DNA of 51,838 nucleotides from Mycobacterium kyogaense (GTDB lineage: Bacteria > Actinomycetota > Actinomycetes > Mycobacteriales > Mycobacteriaceae), in NCBI RefSeq assembly GCF_003254575.1, contig NZ_QJUA01000040.1:1-51838 (forward strand), given 5' to 3'. Below, in pieces: positions 9,277-18,507 of the stretch. The translations under genes were made by a program, and so were the position numbers. Position 1 is the stretch's first letter. Each line of letters begins with the position of its first letter. The notes beneath the pieces are model-generated. The model made no database searches and was not told the DNA's origin. It saw only the letters and a list, made by a program, of their open reading frames with translations.

Positions 9277-9999
9277 ATGACCGAGTCAACGGGGGAGCAG
9301 GCCGGAGTGCACGTCGAGGATCATCGGCACGCCGATGTGACCGGCGGGTGGCTACGCGCCGCCACGTTCGGAGCGATGGACGGCCTGGTGAGCAACACCG
9401 CGCTGATCGCCGGTGTGGCCGCGAGCGCCTCGGCGCACACCGTCGTGATCAGCGGCGTGGCGGGGCTGCTGGCCGGCAGCTTCTCGATGGCGCTCGGCGA
9501 GTACACGTCGGTCACGACGGCCAACGAGCAGATCGACTCCGAGGTGCATGTGGAGCGGAAATCCTTTGCGCGCCAACCCGAGGTGGAGCAGGCGGAGCTG
9601 GTGGCCAAGCTCGTGGCGCTCGGGATGTCCGCCGAGACGGCGGCCAAGGCGTCGGAGGAAATCCACCAGGACGATCACAAGGCGATCAACTTCCATCTGA
9701 TCCAGGAGCTCGGGGTCGACCCGCAGGACAAGCCGTCACCGTGGCTGGCGGCCGGCTCGTCGTTCGTGATGTTCGCGATCGGCGCGATCATCCCGCTGAT
9801 CCCGTATCTGCTCGGCTACGAATCGCTGTGGGCCGGCCTGGCTTTCGGCGGCGCGGGGCTGCTGCTGGCGGGAGCTGCAGCAGCCCGCATCACCCGCCGC
9901 TCACCGATCGTCGGCTCGGCGCGGCAGCTGACGTTCGGCGCGGTCGCGATCGGCGCGACCTACCTCGTCGGTCACCTGATCGGCGTCGCCGCGACCTGA
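9277..9999 (+). CDS. VIT1/CCC1-family transporter
   Basis: About 240 residues. The N-terminal segment LRAATFGAMDGLVSNTALIAGVAAS is the family signature helix (G-DG---N-), followed by AGSFSMALGEYTSV, a long charged cytoplasmic stretch (EVERKSFARQPEVEQAELV) that binds metals in plant VIT1, and three more hydrophobic segments, five in total. Members export Fe2+ or Mn2+ from the cytoplasm or, in bacteria, have unknown substrates. ATG 9268 three codons upstream is an equal alternative; neither has a good ribosome site. Convergent with the MFS gene (4 nt between stops). Confidence 0.85.
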   Translation: MTESTGEQAGVHVEDHRHADVTGGWLRAATFGAMDGLVSNTALIAGVAASASAHTVVISGVAGLLAGSFSMALGEYTSVTTANEQIDSEVHVERKSFARQPEVEQAELVAKLVALGMSAETAAKASEEIHQDDHKAINFHLIQELGVDPQDKPSPWLAAGSSFVMFAIGAIIPLIPYLLGYESLWAGLAFGGAGLLLAGAAAARITRRSPIVGSARQLTFGAVAIGATYLVGHLIGVAAT

Positions 10000-10003
10000 A
10001 CGC

Positions 10004-11233
10004 TCAGCTCTCGTTGCCCACGGTGACGGCCTGGGCCTCGTCGCGCAGCTCCTCGAGCTCGGTTTCCTCGTCGTCGATGTGGGTGAGATGCCGCCGCGAT
10101 GCGGTCAGCACCAGCGCGCCCAGGAGGACCGCTCCCGCGCCGACCCAGAACGGCAGGTGCGCGCTCACCTGCTCGCCGAGCACGCCGGCGAGCCACGGGG
10201 CGACGGCGGCGCCGGAGAACCGCATGAAGCTGTAAGCGGCCGACGCGACTCCGCGTTCCACCGGGGCGGCCTTCATCACGGTCTCGGTGATCAGCGTGTT
10301 GTTGATGCCGATCCACAGCCCCGCCACGACGACGCAGGCAGCCAGGACGGCCTTGTGGTCGGTCCACACCGCCATCGCGGCCAGCGTGACGGTCATCAAC
10401 AGCAGGTTGACCACCAGCGTGCGCACGGTGCCGAAGCGGTGCTGCAGCCGGGGGGCGACGAACACCGAGGTGAAGGCCAGGGCCAGGCCCCAGCCGAAGA
10501 AGATCAGCCCGATCTCCTGTGCGCCCATGTCGAGGGGGAACGGGGTGAACGCCAGCAGCGTGAAGAAACCGAAGTTGTAGAGCAGTGCCGTGACGGCGAC
10601 GCCCAGCAGGCCGCGGTGTGCGAGTGCCCGGAAGGGGTCGGCCAGCGTGGTGGCCCGGGCTGCCGGCGGCGTGGCGGGGAGCAGGAAGGTGGTCACCACC
10701 AGCGCGATGGCCATCAACACCGAGACTCCGAAAAACGGTCCGCGCCAAGAGATCTCACCGAGGACGCCGCCCACGAGCGGGCCGACGGCGATGCCGAGAC
10801 CCAGTGCCGCCTCGTACAGGATGATCGCCTGGGCCACCGATCCGCGCGCCGAGCTGACGATCGTCGCCAGTGCGGTGGCGATGAAGAGCGCGTTGCCCAA
10901 GCCCCACAGTGCCCGCCAGCCGACGATGCCCATCACGGTGTCGGAGAGTCCGGCCAGTCCCGCGCCGGCGATGATGATGACCAAACCGATCAGCAGCGTG
11001 CGCTTGGGGCCGATCCGGCTGGACACCACACCGGTGATCAGCATCGCGACGCCCATCACGGCCATGTAGCTGGTGAACAGCAGGGAGACCTGGGACGGGG
11101 AGGCGTTCAGGTTGTCGGCGATGGGCTTGAGGATCGGGTCGACGAGACCGATCCCCATGAACGCGACGACGGACGCGAACGCGACGGCCCAGACGGCCTT
11201 GGGTTGACGCCACATCTGTGTATCGGCAGACAC
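10004..11233 (-). CDS. MFS efflux transporter (DHA1 type)
   Basis: A 409-residue, 12-segment major facilitator. The loop after helix 2 reads RIGPKRTLLIG, and motif C-like Gly/Pro residues occur in helix 5 (GLGIAVGPLVGGVLGE), which mark drug/H+ antiporters. GTG 11233 is preceded by GGAG about 9 nt upstream. It lies 43 nt downstream of the marR gene on the same strand, so the pair is probably an efflux pump with its own repressor; the substrate is unknown. The C-terminus is acidic (DDEETELEELRDE). Confidence 0.88.
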   Translation of the reverse strand: MSADTQMWRQPKAVWAVAFASVVAFMGIGLVDPILKPIADNLNASPSQVSLLFTSYMAVMGVAMLITGVVSSRIGPKRTLLIGLVIIIAGAGLAGLSDTVMGIVGWRALWGLGNALFIATALATIVSSARGSVAQAIILYEAALGLGIAVGPLVGGVLGEISWRGPFFGVSVLMAIALVVTTFLLPATPPAARATTLADPFRALAHRGLLGVAVTALLYNFGFFTLLAFTPFPLDMGAQEIGLIFFGWGLALAFTSVFVAPRLQHRFGTVRTLVVNLLLMTVTLAAMAVWTDHKAVLAACVVVAGLWIGINNTLITETVMKAAPVERGVASAAYSFMRFSGAAVAPWLAGVLGEQVSAHLPFWVGAGAVLLGALVLTASRRHLTHIDDEETELEELRDEAQAVTVGNES

Positions 11234-11276
11234 AGCCGAATCACTCCTTTCGATCAGTGAGACGTTCAGTGCACGG

Positions 11277-11714
11277 TCAGTGCGATACCGCCGAGGACGT
11301 GGCCTCGTCGATGAGACGGCGCAGCACGCCGACCGCTTCGGTCAGGCAGGCGCGGTCGGCCTCGCTGAGCCGTTCGAGATAGGGGTCGACGGCCGCGCCT
11401 CGATCGGCCCTCGCCTGGAGGATGGTCTTCTTGCCGTGCTCGGTGATCCGGATCAGCACGGCGCGCGCGTCGTGCGGGTCTGTGGTTCGCGTCACCATGC
11501 CGGCGTCTTCGAGACGGCGCACCTGCGTCGTCATCGTGGGCTGCGAGCAGTGATCGAGCGCGGCCAGGTCGGAGATCCGGGCCTCGCCGCGATCGTCGAT
11601 CGTGGACAGCAGCCGCGCCTGGGCGAACGGGAGGGGGATGCGAACCCGCTGGTTGGCCATCCGGTTGAGCCGTGCCACCACCGAGAGCAGGTCGGAACCG
11701 AGAGTGGAGGACAT
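11277..11714 (-). CDS. MarR family transcriptional regulator
   Basis: A 145-residue winged-helix repressor. The recognition helix is in LAALDHCSQPTMTTQVRRLEDAGMV and the wing has the conserved DPHDARAVLIRIT (D-R in the beta-hairpin). Start ATG 11714 with GGAGGGATG context; an in-frame upstream codon at 11750 lies beyond the operator and is rejected. It is first in an operon with the MFS gene, and a perfect palindrome 12 nt upstream (11726-11744) is its probable operator. The likely inducer is a small aromatic compound exported by the MFS, which is inference. Confidence 0.9.
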   Translation of the reverse strand: MSSTLGSDLLSVVARLNRMANQRVRIPLPFAQARLLSTIDDRGEARISDLAALDHCSQPTMTTQVRRLEDAGMVTRTTDPHDARAVLIRITEHGKKTILQARADRGAAVDPYLERLSEADRACLTEAVGVLRRLIDEATSSAVSH

Positions 11715-11725
11715 CCCTCCATGAT

Positions 11726-11744
11726 TGCATAGAATCCCTATGCA
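11726..11744. promoter_or_regulatory. Palindromic operator for the MarR regulator
   Basis: TGCATAG - AATCC - CTATGCA, a perfect 7-bp inverted repeat with a 5-bp centre, 12 bp upstream of the marR ATG and 36 bp upstream of the divergent ECF transporter ATG. Size and symmetry fit a MarR dimer. Because the interval is so short, binding could repress both directions. Confidence 0.7.
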
Positions 11745-11779
11745 TTCCACCAGGGGGCACCGGCTGGCAGAATCGTGAA

Positions 11780-13849
11780 ATGACCACGGCCGCCCCGCAG
11801 CGCACGCCGCGACGGTCGGGCTCTCTTCAACCGGTCGAGCTCGCGCAGGCCGCGGTGATGGCGGCCCTGTGCGCGGCCATCGCCATCATCGCAGTGGTCG
11901 TCCCGTTCGCGGCAGGTCTGTCACTGCTCGGCACCGTGCCGATGGGGCTGCTGGCCTACCGGTACCGCCTGCGGGTCGTGCTGACCGCGACGGTCGCCGG
12001 CGGGCTTGTGGCCTTCCTGATCGCCGGCATGGGCGGCTTCATGACCGTCGTGAACTGCGCCTACATCGGCGGGCTCACCGGCATCGTGAAGCGGCGCGGG
12101 CGCGGCACGCCCACCGTCGTGGCCGCCTCGCTCGTCGCAGGCGCCGTGTTCGGACTGTTCATCGTCGGCGCCCTGTCCGTGCTGAGCCGGCTGCGCACCC
12201 TCATCTTCGACTCCGTCACCGCGAACATCACCGGGGTCGCGGCGATCATGCGCCGGATCCCGCAACTCGAGGACGCCGCAGCGCGCCTCGAGCGCGATTT
12301 CGCCACCGCGCTGCACTACTGGCCGCTGCTGTTCTTCGTCATGGGTGTGTTCTCCATCACCTGGGTGAGCCTGGTCGGCTGGTGGGCACTGTCCCGAGTG
12401 ATGGCGCGGCTGATGGGCGTACCGGATGTGCACAAGCTCGAGACCCCGGCGGACAACGGCCCCGTCGGGCCCATCCCGTTGCAGCTGCGCGACGTCCGGT
12501 TCCGGTACCCCGCCACCCACCGCGACGCGCTGGGGCCGGTGTCCATGGCCGTCGAACCCGGCGAGCACGTCGCCGTTACCGGGGCCAACGGATCGGGTAA
12601 GACGACGCTGATGCTCGTGCTGTCCGGTCGCGAACCCAGCGCGGGCACCATCGAGCGGCCGGGAAGCGTCGGACTGGGCAAGCGCGGCGGCACCGCGGTC
12701 GTGATGCAGCACCCCGAGAGTCAGGTACTCGGCACCCGGGTCGCCGACGACGTGGTGTGGGGTCTGCCTCCCGGTGCGACGACCGACGTCGACCGCCTGC
12801 TCGGCGAAGTGGGCCTCGACGGCTTCGGCGAACGCGACACCGGCGGGCTGTCCGGCGGCGAACTCCAGCGGTTGGCCGTGGCGGCCGCGCTGGCCCGCGA
12901 GCCCGCGCTGCTGATCGCCGACGAGGTGACCAGCATGGTGGACCAGCAGGGCCGCGACGGCTTGATGTCGGTGCTCTCAGGGCTCACCCGTGCGCACAGC
13001 ACTGCTCTGGTGCACATCACCCATTACAACGACGAAGCCGAGGCCGCCGACCGCACGGTGGCGTTGACCGGCAACGGCGCCAACGCCGACAACGTCTCCG
13101 GGCCCGAGATGGTCGAGACCGCGGAGGTGCATGCACCCCGCCCCGACGCCGAGGTCGAGGCAGACCATCGGGCCGACCCGCCGGTGCTCGAGCTACGCGG
13201 CGTCAGCCATGTCTACGGTGACGGAACGCCCTGGGCCAAGCCCGCGTTGACCGGTATCGACTTCGCGGTGCACGCGGGCGACGGGGTCCTGATCCACGGG
13301 CTCAACGGATCCGGCAAGTCCACCCTGGCCTGGATCATGGCCGGGCTGACGGTGCCGAGCGACGGAGCCTGCCTGCTCGACGGCAAGCCGGTGTCCGAAC
13401 AGGTTGGCGCCGTGGCGATCTCTTTCCAGGCGGCCCGACTGCAACTGATGCGCAGCCACGTCGCGCTGGAGATCGCCTCGCTGGCCGGGTTCTCCAAGTA
13501 CGACCAGCGGAAGGTGAGCGAGGCACTCAACACCGTGGGTCTGGACCCGACGCTGGCCGCGCGGCGCATCGATCAGCTCAGCGGCGGCCAGATGCGGCGG
13601 GTGGTGCTCGCCGGGCTCCTGGCCCGGTCCCCGCGCGCGCTGATCCTCGACGAACCGCTGGCCGGGCTCGATGCAGCCTCCGCCCAGGGTCTGGTGCGCC
13701 TCCTCGAAGATCTGCGCCGGCGGCGACGGCTGACGGTCGTGGTGATCTCCCACGACTTCGCGGGTCTGGAGAACCTGTGTCCCCGCACGCTGCACCTGCG
13801 CGACGGGCAACTGGCGACCGCGCCCACCGCGGCGGGGGGAATGGCATGA
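11780..13849 (+). CDS. ECF-type ABC transporter: fused membrane S-like domain and two ATPases
   Basis: A 689-residue fusion. Residues about 15-215 hold five or six hydrophobic segments and resemble the DUF2232-type substrate-binding S component. Then come two ABC ATPase domains: first with Walker A GANGSGKT, signature LSGGELQRL and Walker B ALLIADE; second with Walker A GLNGSGKS, signature LSGGQMRRV and Walker B ALILDEP, followed by switch His in ISHDF. Starting at ATG 11780, it overlaps the next gene (EcfT) by 4 nt (ATGA). The same fusion exists as Rv2326c. It should import a vitamin or metal; the substrate is unknown. In the first ATPase the residue after Walker B is E (ADEVTSM), so both sites look catalytic. 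Confidence 0.9.
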   Translation: MTTAAPQRTPRRSGSLQPVELAQAAVMAALCAAIAIIAVVVPFAAGLSLLGTVPMGLLAYRYRLRVVLTATVAGGLVAFLIAGMGGFMTVVNCAYIGGLTGIVKRRGRGTPTVVAASLVAGAVFGLFIVGALSVLSRLRTLIFDSVTANITGVAAIMRRIPQLEDAAARLERDFATALHYWPLLFFVMGVFSITWVSLVGWWALSRVMARLMGVPDVHKLETPADNGPVGPIPLQLRDVRFRYPATHRDALGPVSMAVEPGEHVAVTGANGSGKTTLMLVLSGREPSAGTIERPGSVGLGKRGGTAVVMQHPESQVLGTRVADDVVWGLPPGATTDVDRLLGEVGLDGFGERDTGGLSGGELQRLAVAAALAREPALLIADEVTSMVDQQGRDGLMSVLSGLTRAHSTALVHITHYNDEAEAADRTVALTGNGANADNVSGPEMVETAEVHAPRPDAEVEADHRADPPVLELRGVSHVYGDGTPWAKPALTGIDFAVHAGDGVLIHGLNGSGKSTLAWIMAGLTVPSDGACLLDGKPVSEQVGAVAISFQAARLQLMRSHVALEIASLAGFSKYDQRKVSEALNTVGLDPTLAARRIDQLSGGQMRRVVLAGLLARSPRALILDEPLAGLDAASAQGLVRLLEDLRRRRRLTVVVISHDFAGLENLCPRTLHLRDGQLATAPTAAGGMA

Positions 13850-14682
13850 GCGCCGCCCGCCCCCGGCGTCAGGTCGTGCTGCTGCGACCGGTGCCGGGCC
13901 GCACCGTGATCCACGACCTCTGGGCCGGCGCGAAACTCATCATCGTCGGCGCGATCGGCGTTCTGCTCACGTTCTATCCGGGCTGGTTTCCGATCGCTGC
14001 GGTTGCCGTCCTGGTCCTTCTGTCGGCCAGGCTCGCCCGCATCCCGCGCGGGGTACTGCCCTCGGTCCCGCGGTGGCTGTGGTTCCTGCTGGCGCTGGGC
14101 GGGCTGACGGCCACGTTCGCCGGCGGTAGCCCGGTGCTGTCGGTGGGTTCGATGGAGATCGGTTTCGGTGGCCTGCTGAACTTCCTGCGCATCACCGCGC
14201 TGTCGATCGTCCTGCTCGGCCTCGGCGCGATGATCTCCTGGACCACCAACGTGGCCGAGATCGCCCCCGCCGTCGCCGCGCTAGGCCGGCCGCTGCGACC
14301 GCTGCGTGTTCCCGTCGACGACTGGGCGGTGGCACTTGCGCTGTCGCTGAGGGCCTTTCCGATGTTGATCGACGAATTCAGCGTGCTCTACGCGGCACGC
14401 CGGTTGCGCCCACCGGACGTGGACGCCCACCGTCGTGGCCGGGGAAAGAGATGGGCGGCGGAACTGATCGATCTGCTCGCCGCGGCCATCACCGTCGCGC
14501 TGCGTCGCGCCGACGAAATGGGCGATGCGATCACCGCACGCGGTGGCGCGGGCCAGATCTCGGCTATGCCGTCGAAGCCCGCCCGCCGCGACTGGGTGGC
14601 CTTCGCGATCGTCGCCGTCGTGTGCGGCGCCGCGCTGGCACTCGAGCTGACGGTCCTTCCCACCAGTAGCGCCCGCAGCTGA
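13846..14682 (+). CDS. ECF transporter transmembrane component EcfT
   Basis: A 278-residue membrane protein of the CbiQ/EcfT family (Rv2325c-like). It has about five hydrophobic segments and the two short Ala-Arg-Gly coupling motifs that dock on the ATPases: AARRLRPP near residue 182 and ITARGGA near residue 230. Start ATG 13846 overlaps the stop of the ATPase gene, giving translational coupling and fixing the start. Together the two genes encode all four modules of an ECF importer. Confidence 0.9.
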   Translation: MSAARPRRQVVLLRPVPGRTVIHDLWAGAKLIIVGAIGVLLTFYPGWFPIAAVAVLVLLSARLARIPRGVLPSVPRWLWFLLALGGLTATFAGGSPVLSVGSMEIGFGGLLNFLRITALSIVLLGLGAMISWTTNVAEIAPAVAALGRPLRPLRVPVDDWAVALALSLRAFPMLIDEFSVLYAARRLRPPDVDAHRRGRGKRWAAELIDLLAAAITVALRRADEMGDAITARGGAGQISAMPSKPARRDWVAFAIVAVVCGAALALELTVLPTSSARS

Positions 14683-14691
14683 CCCATTACG

Positions 14692-16218
14692 GTGAAGGGC
14701 GTGAGCGCGCCCCGAACCATCGACGCCGATTTCCTGGCGCTGCCCCGGCAGACACTCGCTGACGCGGCACTGGCCGCAGCGGTGCAGGCCGGAGCCAGCT
14801 ACGCCGATCTCCGCATCCACGCCATCACCACCGAGACCATCGCATTGCGTGATCACGATGTGGAGACCGCTGTGGTCGACAGCGAGATCGGGCTGGCGGT
14901 CCGGGTGATCGTCGACGGCACGTGGGGGTTCGCCTCACACGCCGAGCTGAGCCCGGAGGCGGCCGCGGACACCGCCCGCCGCGCCGTCCGCGTCGCGACG
15001 ACGCTGGCCACGCTCAACGCCGAACGCATCGAGCTCGCACCCGAACCCGTGTACAAGGACATGACCTGGGTGTCGAACTACCGCATCGACCCGTTCGAGG
15101 TGCCCACCGACGAGAAGATCGCCGTGCTCGGTGACTATGTGGGCCGGCTGCTCGCCTCCGACGGCGTGGATCACGTGTCGGCGTGGCTGCACGCCGCCAA
15201 GGAGCAGACCTTCTACGCCGACACGTTCGGCTCGGCGATCACCCAGCAGCGGGTGCGGATTCTGCCCAATGTCGAGGCAGTCGCCGTCGACACCGCGGCC
15301 GGCTCGTTCGAGACCATGTCCACGCTCGCCCCGCCCACCGCACGCGGCTGGGAAGCCGTTGCCGGCGACGACATCTGGAACTGGTCCGAGGAACTCGCCC
15401 TGCTCCCGGTGTTCCTGGCCGAGAAGGTGAAGGCCCCCAGCGTGGTCGCGGGCCCCACCGATCTGGTGATCGATCCGACCAATCTGTGGCTGACCATCCA
15501 CGAATCGATCGGCCACGCCACCGAATACGACCGCGCCATCGGTTACGAAGCCGCGTACGCAGGCACGTCGTTCGCGACGCCGGACAAGCTGGGCCGCATG
15601 GTCTACGGTTCGCCGGTGATGACCGTGACCGCCGATCGGACCACCGAATTCGGTTTGGCTACGGTCGGTTTCGACGACGAAGGAGTGCGCGCGCAGAGCT
15701 GGGACCTGGTGCGCGACGGCCTCTTCGTGGGCTACCAGCTCGACCGGGTGTTCGCACCCCGGCTCGGAGTGGGCCGCTCCAATGGCTGCAGCTACGCCGA
15801 TTCGGCGCACCACGTGCCCATCCAGCGGATGGCCAACGTGTCGCTGCAGCCGGCCGCAGAGGACGTCAGCACCGACGACCTGATCGCGCGGGTCGAGGAC
15901 GGGATCTACATCGTCGGCGACAAGAGCTGGTCGATCGACATGCAGCGCTACAACTTCCAGTTCACCGGGCAACGTTTCTTCCGGATCCGCGACGGGAAGC
16001 TCGACGGTCAGGTGCGTGACGTCGCCTACCAGGCGACCACCACGGACTTCTGGGGTGCGATGGAAGCCGTTGGCGGACAATCGACGTGGCGTCTCGGTGG
16101 TGCGTTCAATTGCGGCAAGGCCCAGCCCGGTCAGGTCGCGGCCGTCAGCCACGGCTGTCCGTCGGCGCTGTTCCGGGGCATCAATGTGCTCAACACCCGA
16201 GACGAGGCCGGCCGATGA
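14692..16218 (+). CDS. TldD-like metallopeptidase
   Basis: About 508 residues; TldD half of the TldD/TldE (PmbA) heterodimeric zinc protease that degrades small unfolded peptides and matures some RiPP natural products. The metal site HExxxH is intact as HESIGH (followed by ATEYDRAIGYE), and the C-terminal half has SWSIDMQRYNFQFTGQ and FNCGKAQPGQVAAVSHGCP. GTG 14692 or GTG 14701 are both possible starts. Homologous to Rv2315c. The following gene overlaps by 4 nt and is the TldE partner, so a functional complex is likely. Confidence 0.9.
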   Translation: MKGVSAPRTIDADFLALPRQTLADAALAAAVQAGASYADLRIHAITTETIALRDHDVETAVVDSEIGLAVRVIVDGTWGFASHAELSPEAAADTARRAVRVATTLATLNAERIELAPEPVYKDMTWVSNYRIDPFEVPTDEKIAVLGDYVGRLLASDGVDHVSAWLHAAKEQTFYADTFGSAITQQRVRILPNVEAVAVDTAAGSFETMSTLAPPTARGWEAVAGDDIWNWSEELALLPVFLAEKVKAPSVVAGPTDLVIDPTNLWLTIHESIGHATEYDRAIGYEAAYAGTSFATPDKLGRMVYGSPVMTVTADRTTEFGLATVGFDDEGVRAQSWDLVRDGLFVGYQLDRVFAPRLGVGRSNGCSYADSAHHVPIQRMANVSLQPAAEDVSTDDLIARVEDGIYIVGDKSWSIDMQRYNFQFTGQRFFRIRDGKLDGQVRDVAYQATTTDFWGAMEAVGGQSTWRLGGAFNCGKAQPGQVAAVSHGCPSALFRGINVLNTRDEAGR

Positions 16219-17624
16219 GCGTAGCGAAGAGGCCAATGGAGACCCGGCCGATGATCAGCGCACAGCAGGTGGTGGACACCGCGCTGGCCGAAGCGAGCCG
16301 CCTCGGTGGTGCCGACGAGACCGTCGTCATCGTGACCGACCGCGTCGACGCGTCGTTGCGGTGGGCCAACAACACGATGACCACCAACGGTGAATCCACC
16401 GGCCGCACCACCACGGTGATCTCCGTCGTACGCCGCGGCGACAACGCGCACGTCGGCTCGGTGCGCTCCAGCGCCGTGGACCCGTCGGTCATCGCCGGAC
16501 TCGTGGCGGCCTCGCAGCAGGCGGCCGCAGCCGCGCCCCCGGCTCGAGACAACGCCCCCGCACTGCCCGCGACCGACGTGCCGGCCGACTGGGAAGCACC
16601 CATCCCCGCCACCGGCGCCGACGTCTTCGCCGGCGTCGCGGCAGACCTGGCCCGCGGATTCCGCGGCAAGGACACCCTGTTCGGGTATGCGCGCCACGTC
16701 GTCGAGACGACGTTCGTGGCCACCTCGGGCGGGGTGCGGCGTCGCTTCACCCAGCCCACCGGCTCCGTCGAGATCAATGCCAAACGTGGCGGGGCGAGCG
16801 CATGGGCCGGCGTCGGTACCCCCGATTTCGCGGACGTGTCGACCGACGCGCTGCTGGCCGAGCTGGACACCCGCCTGTCGTGGGCGCACCGCACCGTCGA
16901 CCTGCCCGCGGGTCACTATGAGACTCTGCTGCCGCCGTCGACGGTGGCGGATCTGATGATCTACCTGGCCTGGACGATGGGCGGTCGAGGCGCGCAGGAG
17001 GGCCGTTCGGCGCTGTCGGCACCCGGTGGGGGCACGCGCGTGGGGGAGAAGCTGACCGATCTCCCGCTGACGCTGTTCTCCGATCCGGACGCGCCCGGAC
17101 TGGAATGTGCGCCGTATGTGGCGGTCGCGACGTCGTCGGAGCGGGCGTCAGTGTTCGACAACGGCATGGCGATCGAGCGGGTCGACTGGTTGCACGACGG
17201 CATCATCAACGCGCTGGCCTACCCGCGCGCCACCGCGGCGGAGTTCGGTGCGCCGGTCGCGGTGGGGGCGGACAACCTGCTGATGACCGGCGGGACGAGC
17301 TCCCTGCAGGAGATGATCGCCGCCACCGAGCGCGGCTTGCTGCTCACCACGCTGTGGTACATCCGCGAGGTCGACCCGTCGGTGCTGCTGCTGACCGGGC
17401 TGACCCGAGACGGGGTGTACCTGGTCGAAGACGGTGAGGTCACCGCCGCGGTGAACAACTTCAGGTTCAACGAGAGCCCGCTGGACCTCCTGCGGCGGGC
17501 CACCGAGGCCGGCGTCAGTGAGGTCACGCTGCCGCGCGAGTGGGGTGACTGGGCCACGCGGGCGCAGATGCCGTCGCTGCGAATTCCGGACTTTCACATG
17601 TCTTCGGTCAGTCAGGCGCAATAA
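16215..17624 (+). CDS. TldE/PmbA-like partner protein
   Basis: About 469 residues. Non-catalytic partner of TldD: the same fold without an HExxxH motif, with conserved YETLLPPSTVADLM, GGRGAQEGRSALS, SVFDNGMAIERVDW, DNLLMTGGTSSLQEM and NNFRFNESPLDLL. ATG 16215 overlaps the TldD stop (ATGA) and has GAGG 7 nt upstream; ATG 16251 (MISAQQVVDTAL) is where family members such as Rv2314c begin and may be the real start. Co-transcribed with tldD. Confidence 0.88.
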   Translation: MSVAKRPMETRPMISAQQVVDTALAEASRLGGADETVVIVTDRVDASLRWANNTMTTNGESTGRTTTVISVVRRGDNAHVGSVRSSAVDPSVIAGLVAASQQAAAAAPPARDNAPALPATDVPADWEAPIPATGADVFAGVAADLARGFRGKDTLFGYARHVVETTFVATSGGVRRRFTQPTGSVEINAKRGGASAWAGVGTPDFADVSTDALLAELDTRLSWAHRTVDLPAGHYETLLPPSTVADLMIYLAWTMGGRGAQEGRSALSAPGGGTRVGEKLTDLPLTLFSDPDAPGLECAPYVAVATSSERASVFDNGMAIERVDWLHDGIINALAYPRATAAEFGAPVAVGADNLLMTGGTSSLQEMIAATERGLLLTTLWYIREVDPSVLLLTGLTRDGVYLVEDGEVTAAVNNFRFNESPLDLLRRATEAGVSEVTLPREWGDWATRAQMPSLRIPDFHMSSVSQAQ

Positions 17625-17634
17625 GCTCACCAGC

Positions 17635-18477
17635 GTGAGCGACCGCGCCCTGCCCGAACGGTTGGCCGAGCTCGTCGCGCTGTCCTCGGGGGACAGCCGC
17701 GCCGACACCGTGATCCGGCTGACGTGCGGGCGGGCGCTGTCGCTGCCGCCGTTGCCGATCCCGGTCGATCTGACCGACGGCCGCTCGGACGAAGAGGCGG
17801 TGCTGGCGGCCTTCGCCGAGCAGTTCAGCACCGACGTCACCGGAGTCGGCGACAACCAGCGCCAGTGCTTTCTGAACGCGTTCGGAGACAAAGCTTTTCG
17901 TGTCGTCGTCGCGGTGTTCATCGCCGACTTCGTGCCCCGGGTCTGGGCGGGCTGCGACGCGCTCGGCCTCGGTAAGCCCGGGGTGGTGTCCGAGGTGGCC
18001 TGGGACGCCGACCGCGATCCGGTGGAGAAGCTGCTGGGTGGGTTCGTCCCGGCGGTGGCTCGGTTGCGTGAACTCGACCCGGTGACCACGGAGGTGGTTC
18101 GGCTGCGCGGGGCGGCTGCCCACAACTGCCGGCTGTGCAAGTCGCTGCGGGAGAGCCACGCGCTCGACGAGGGCGGCTCGGAGGATCTCTATCGCCAGAT
18201 CGAGGACTTCGAGTCCTCCGAGGAACTGACCAAGGCCCACAAGGCGGCGCTGCGCTATGTCGATGCGCTGATCTGGACGCCGTCGGACATCGGCGAGTCA
18301 GTGGTGCACGGAATCCAGAAGCACTTCTCGGAGAAGCAGGCGTTCGAGTTGACGCTCGACGTGATGCGCAACGCGGCCAACAAGATAGCCGTGGCGCTGG
18401 GCGCCGACGCACCGCGGGTCACCGACGGCACCGAGCGCTACGAGGTCGACGAGGCGGGGCAGACAGTTTTCGCGTGA
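17635..18477 (+). CDS. AhpD/carboxymuconolactone decarboxylase-like protein
   Basis: A 280-residue, all-helical protein. The redox motif of AhpD-type proteins is visible as HNCRLCKSLRESH (C-x2-C then H), and the C-terminal FELTLDVMRNAANKIAVALG is the usual closing helix. Such proteins act as thiol reductants or peroxidases; this longer form corresponds to Rv2313c, of unknown substrate. GTG 17635 lies 10 nt after the TldE stop, so it is probably the last gene of the tldD operon. The tRNA-Met gene follows 30 nt after its stop. Confidence 0.8.
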   Translation: MSDRALPERLAELVALSSGDSRADTVIRLTCGRALSLPPLPIPVDLTDGRSDEEAVLAAFAEQFSTDVTGVGDNQRQCFLNAFGDKAFRVVVAVFIADFVPRVWAGCDALGLGKPGVVSEVAWDADRDPVEKLLGGFVPAVARLRELDPVTTEVVRLRGAAAHNCRLCKSLRESHALDEGGSEDLYRQIEDFESSEELTKAHKAALRYVDALIWTPSDIGESVVHGIQKHFSEKQAFELTLDVMRNAANKIAVALGADAPRVTDGTERYEVDEAGQTVFA

Positions 18478-18507
18478 CCCGGCGTATGCGACCATGGTGC
18501 GGCGCGA

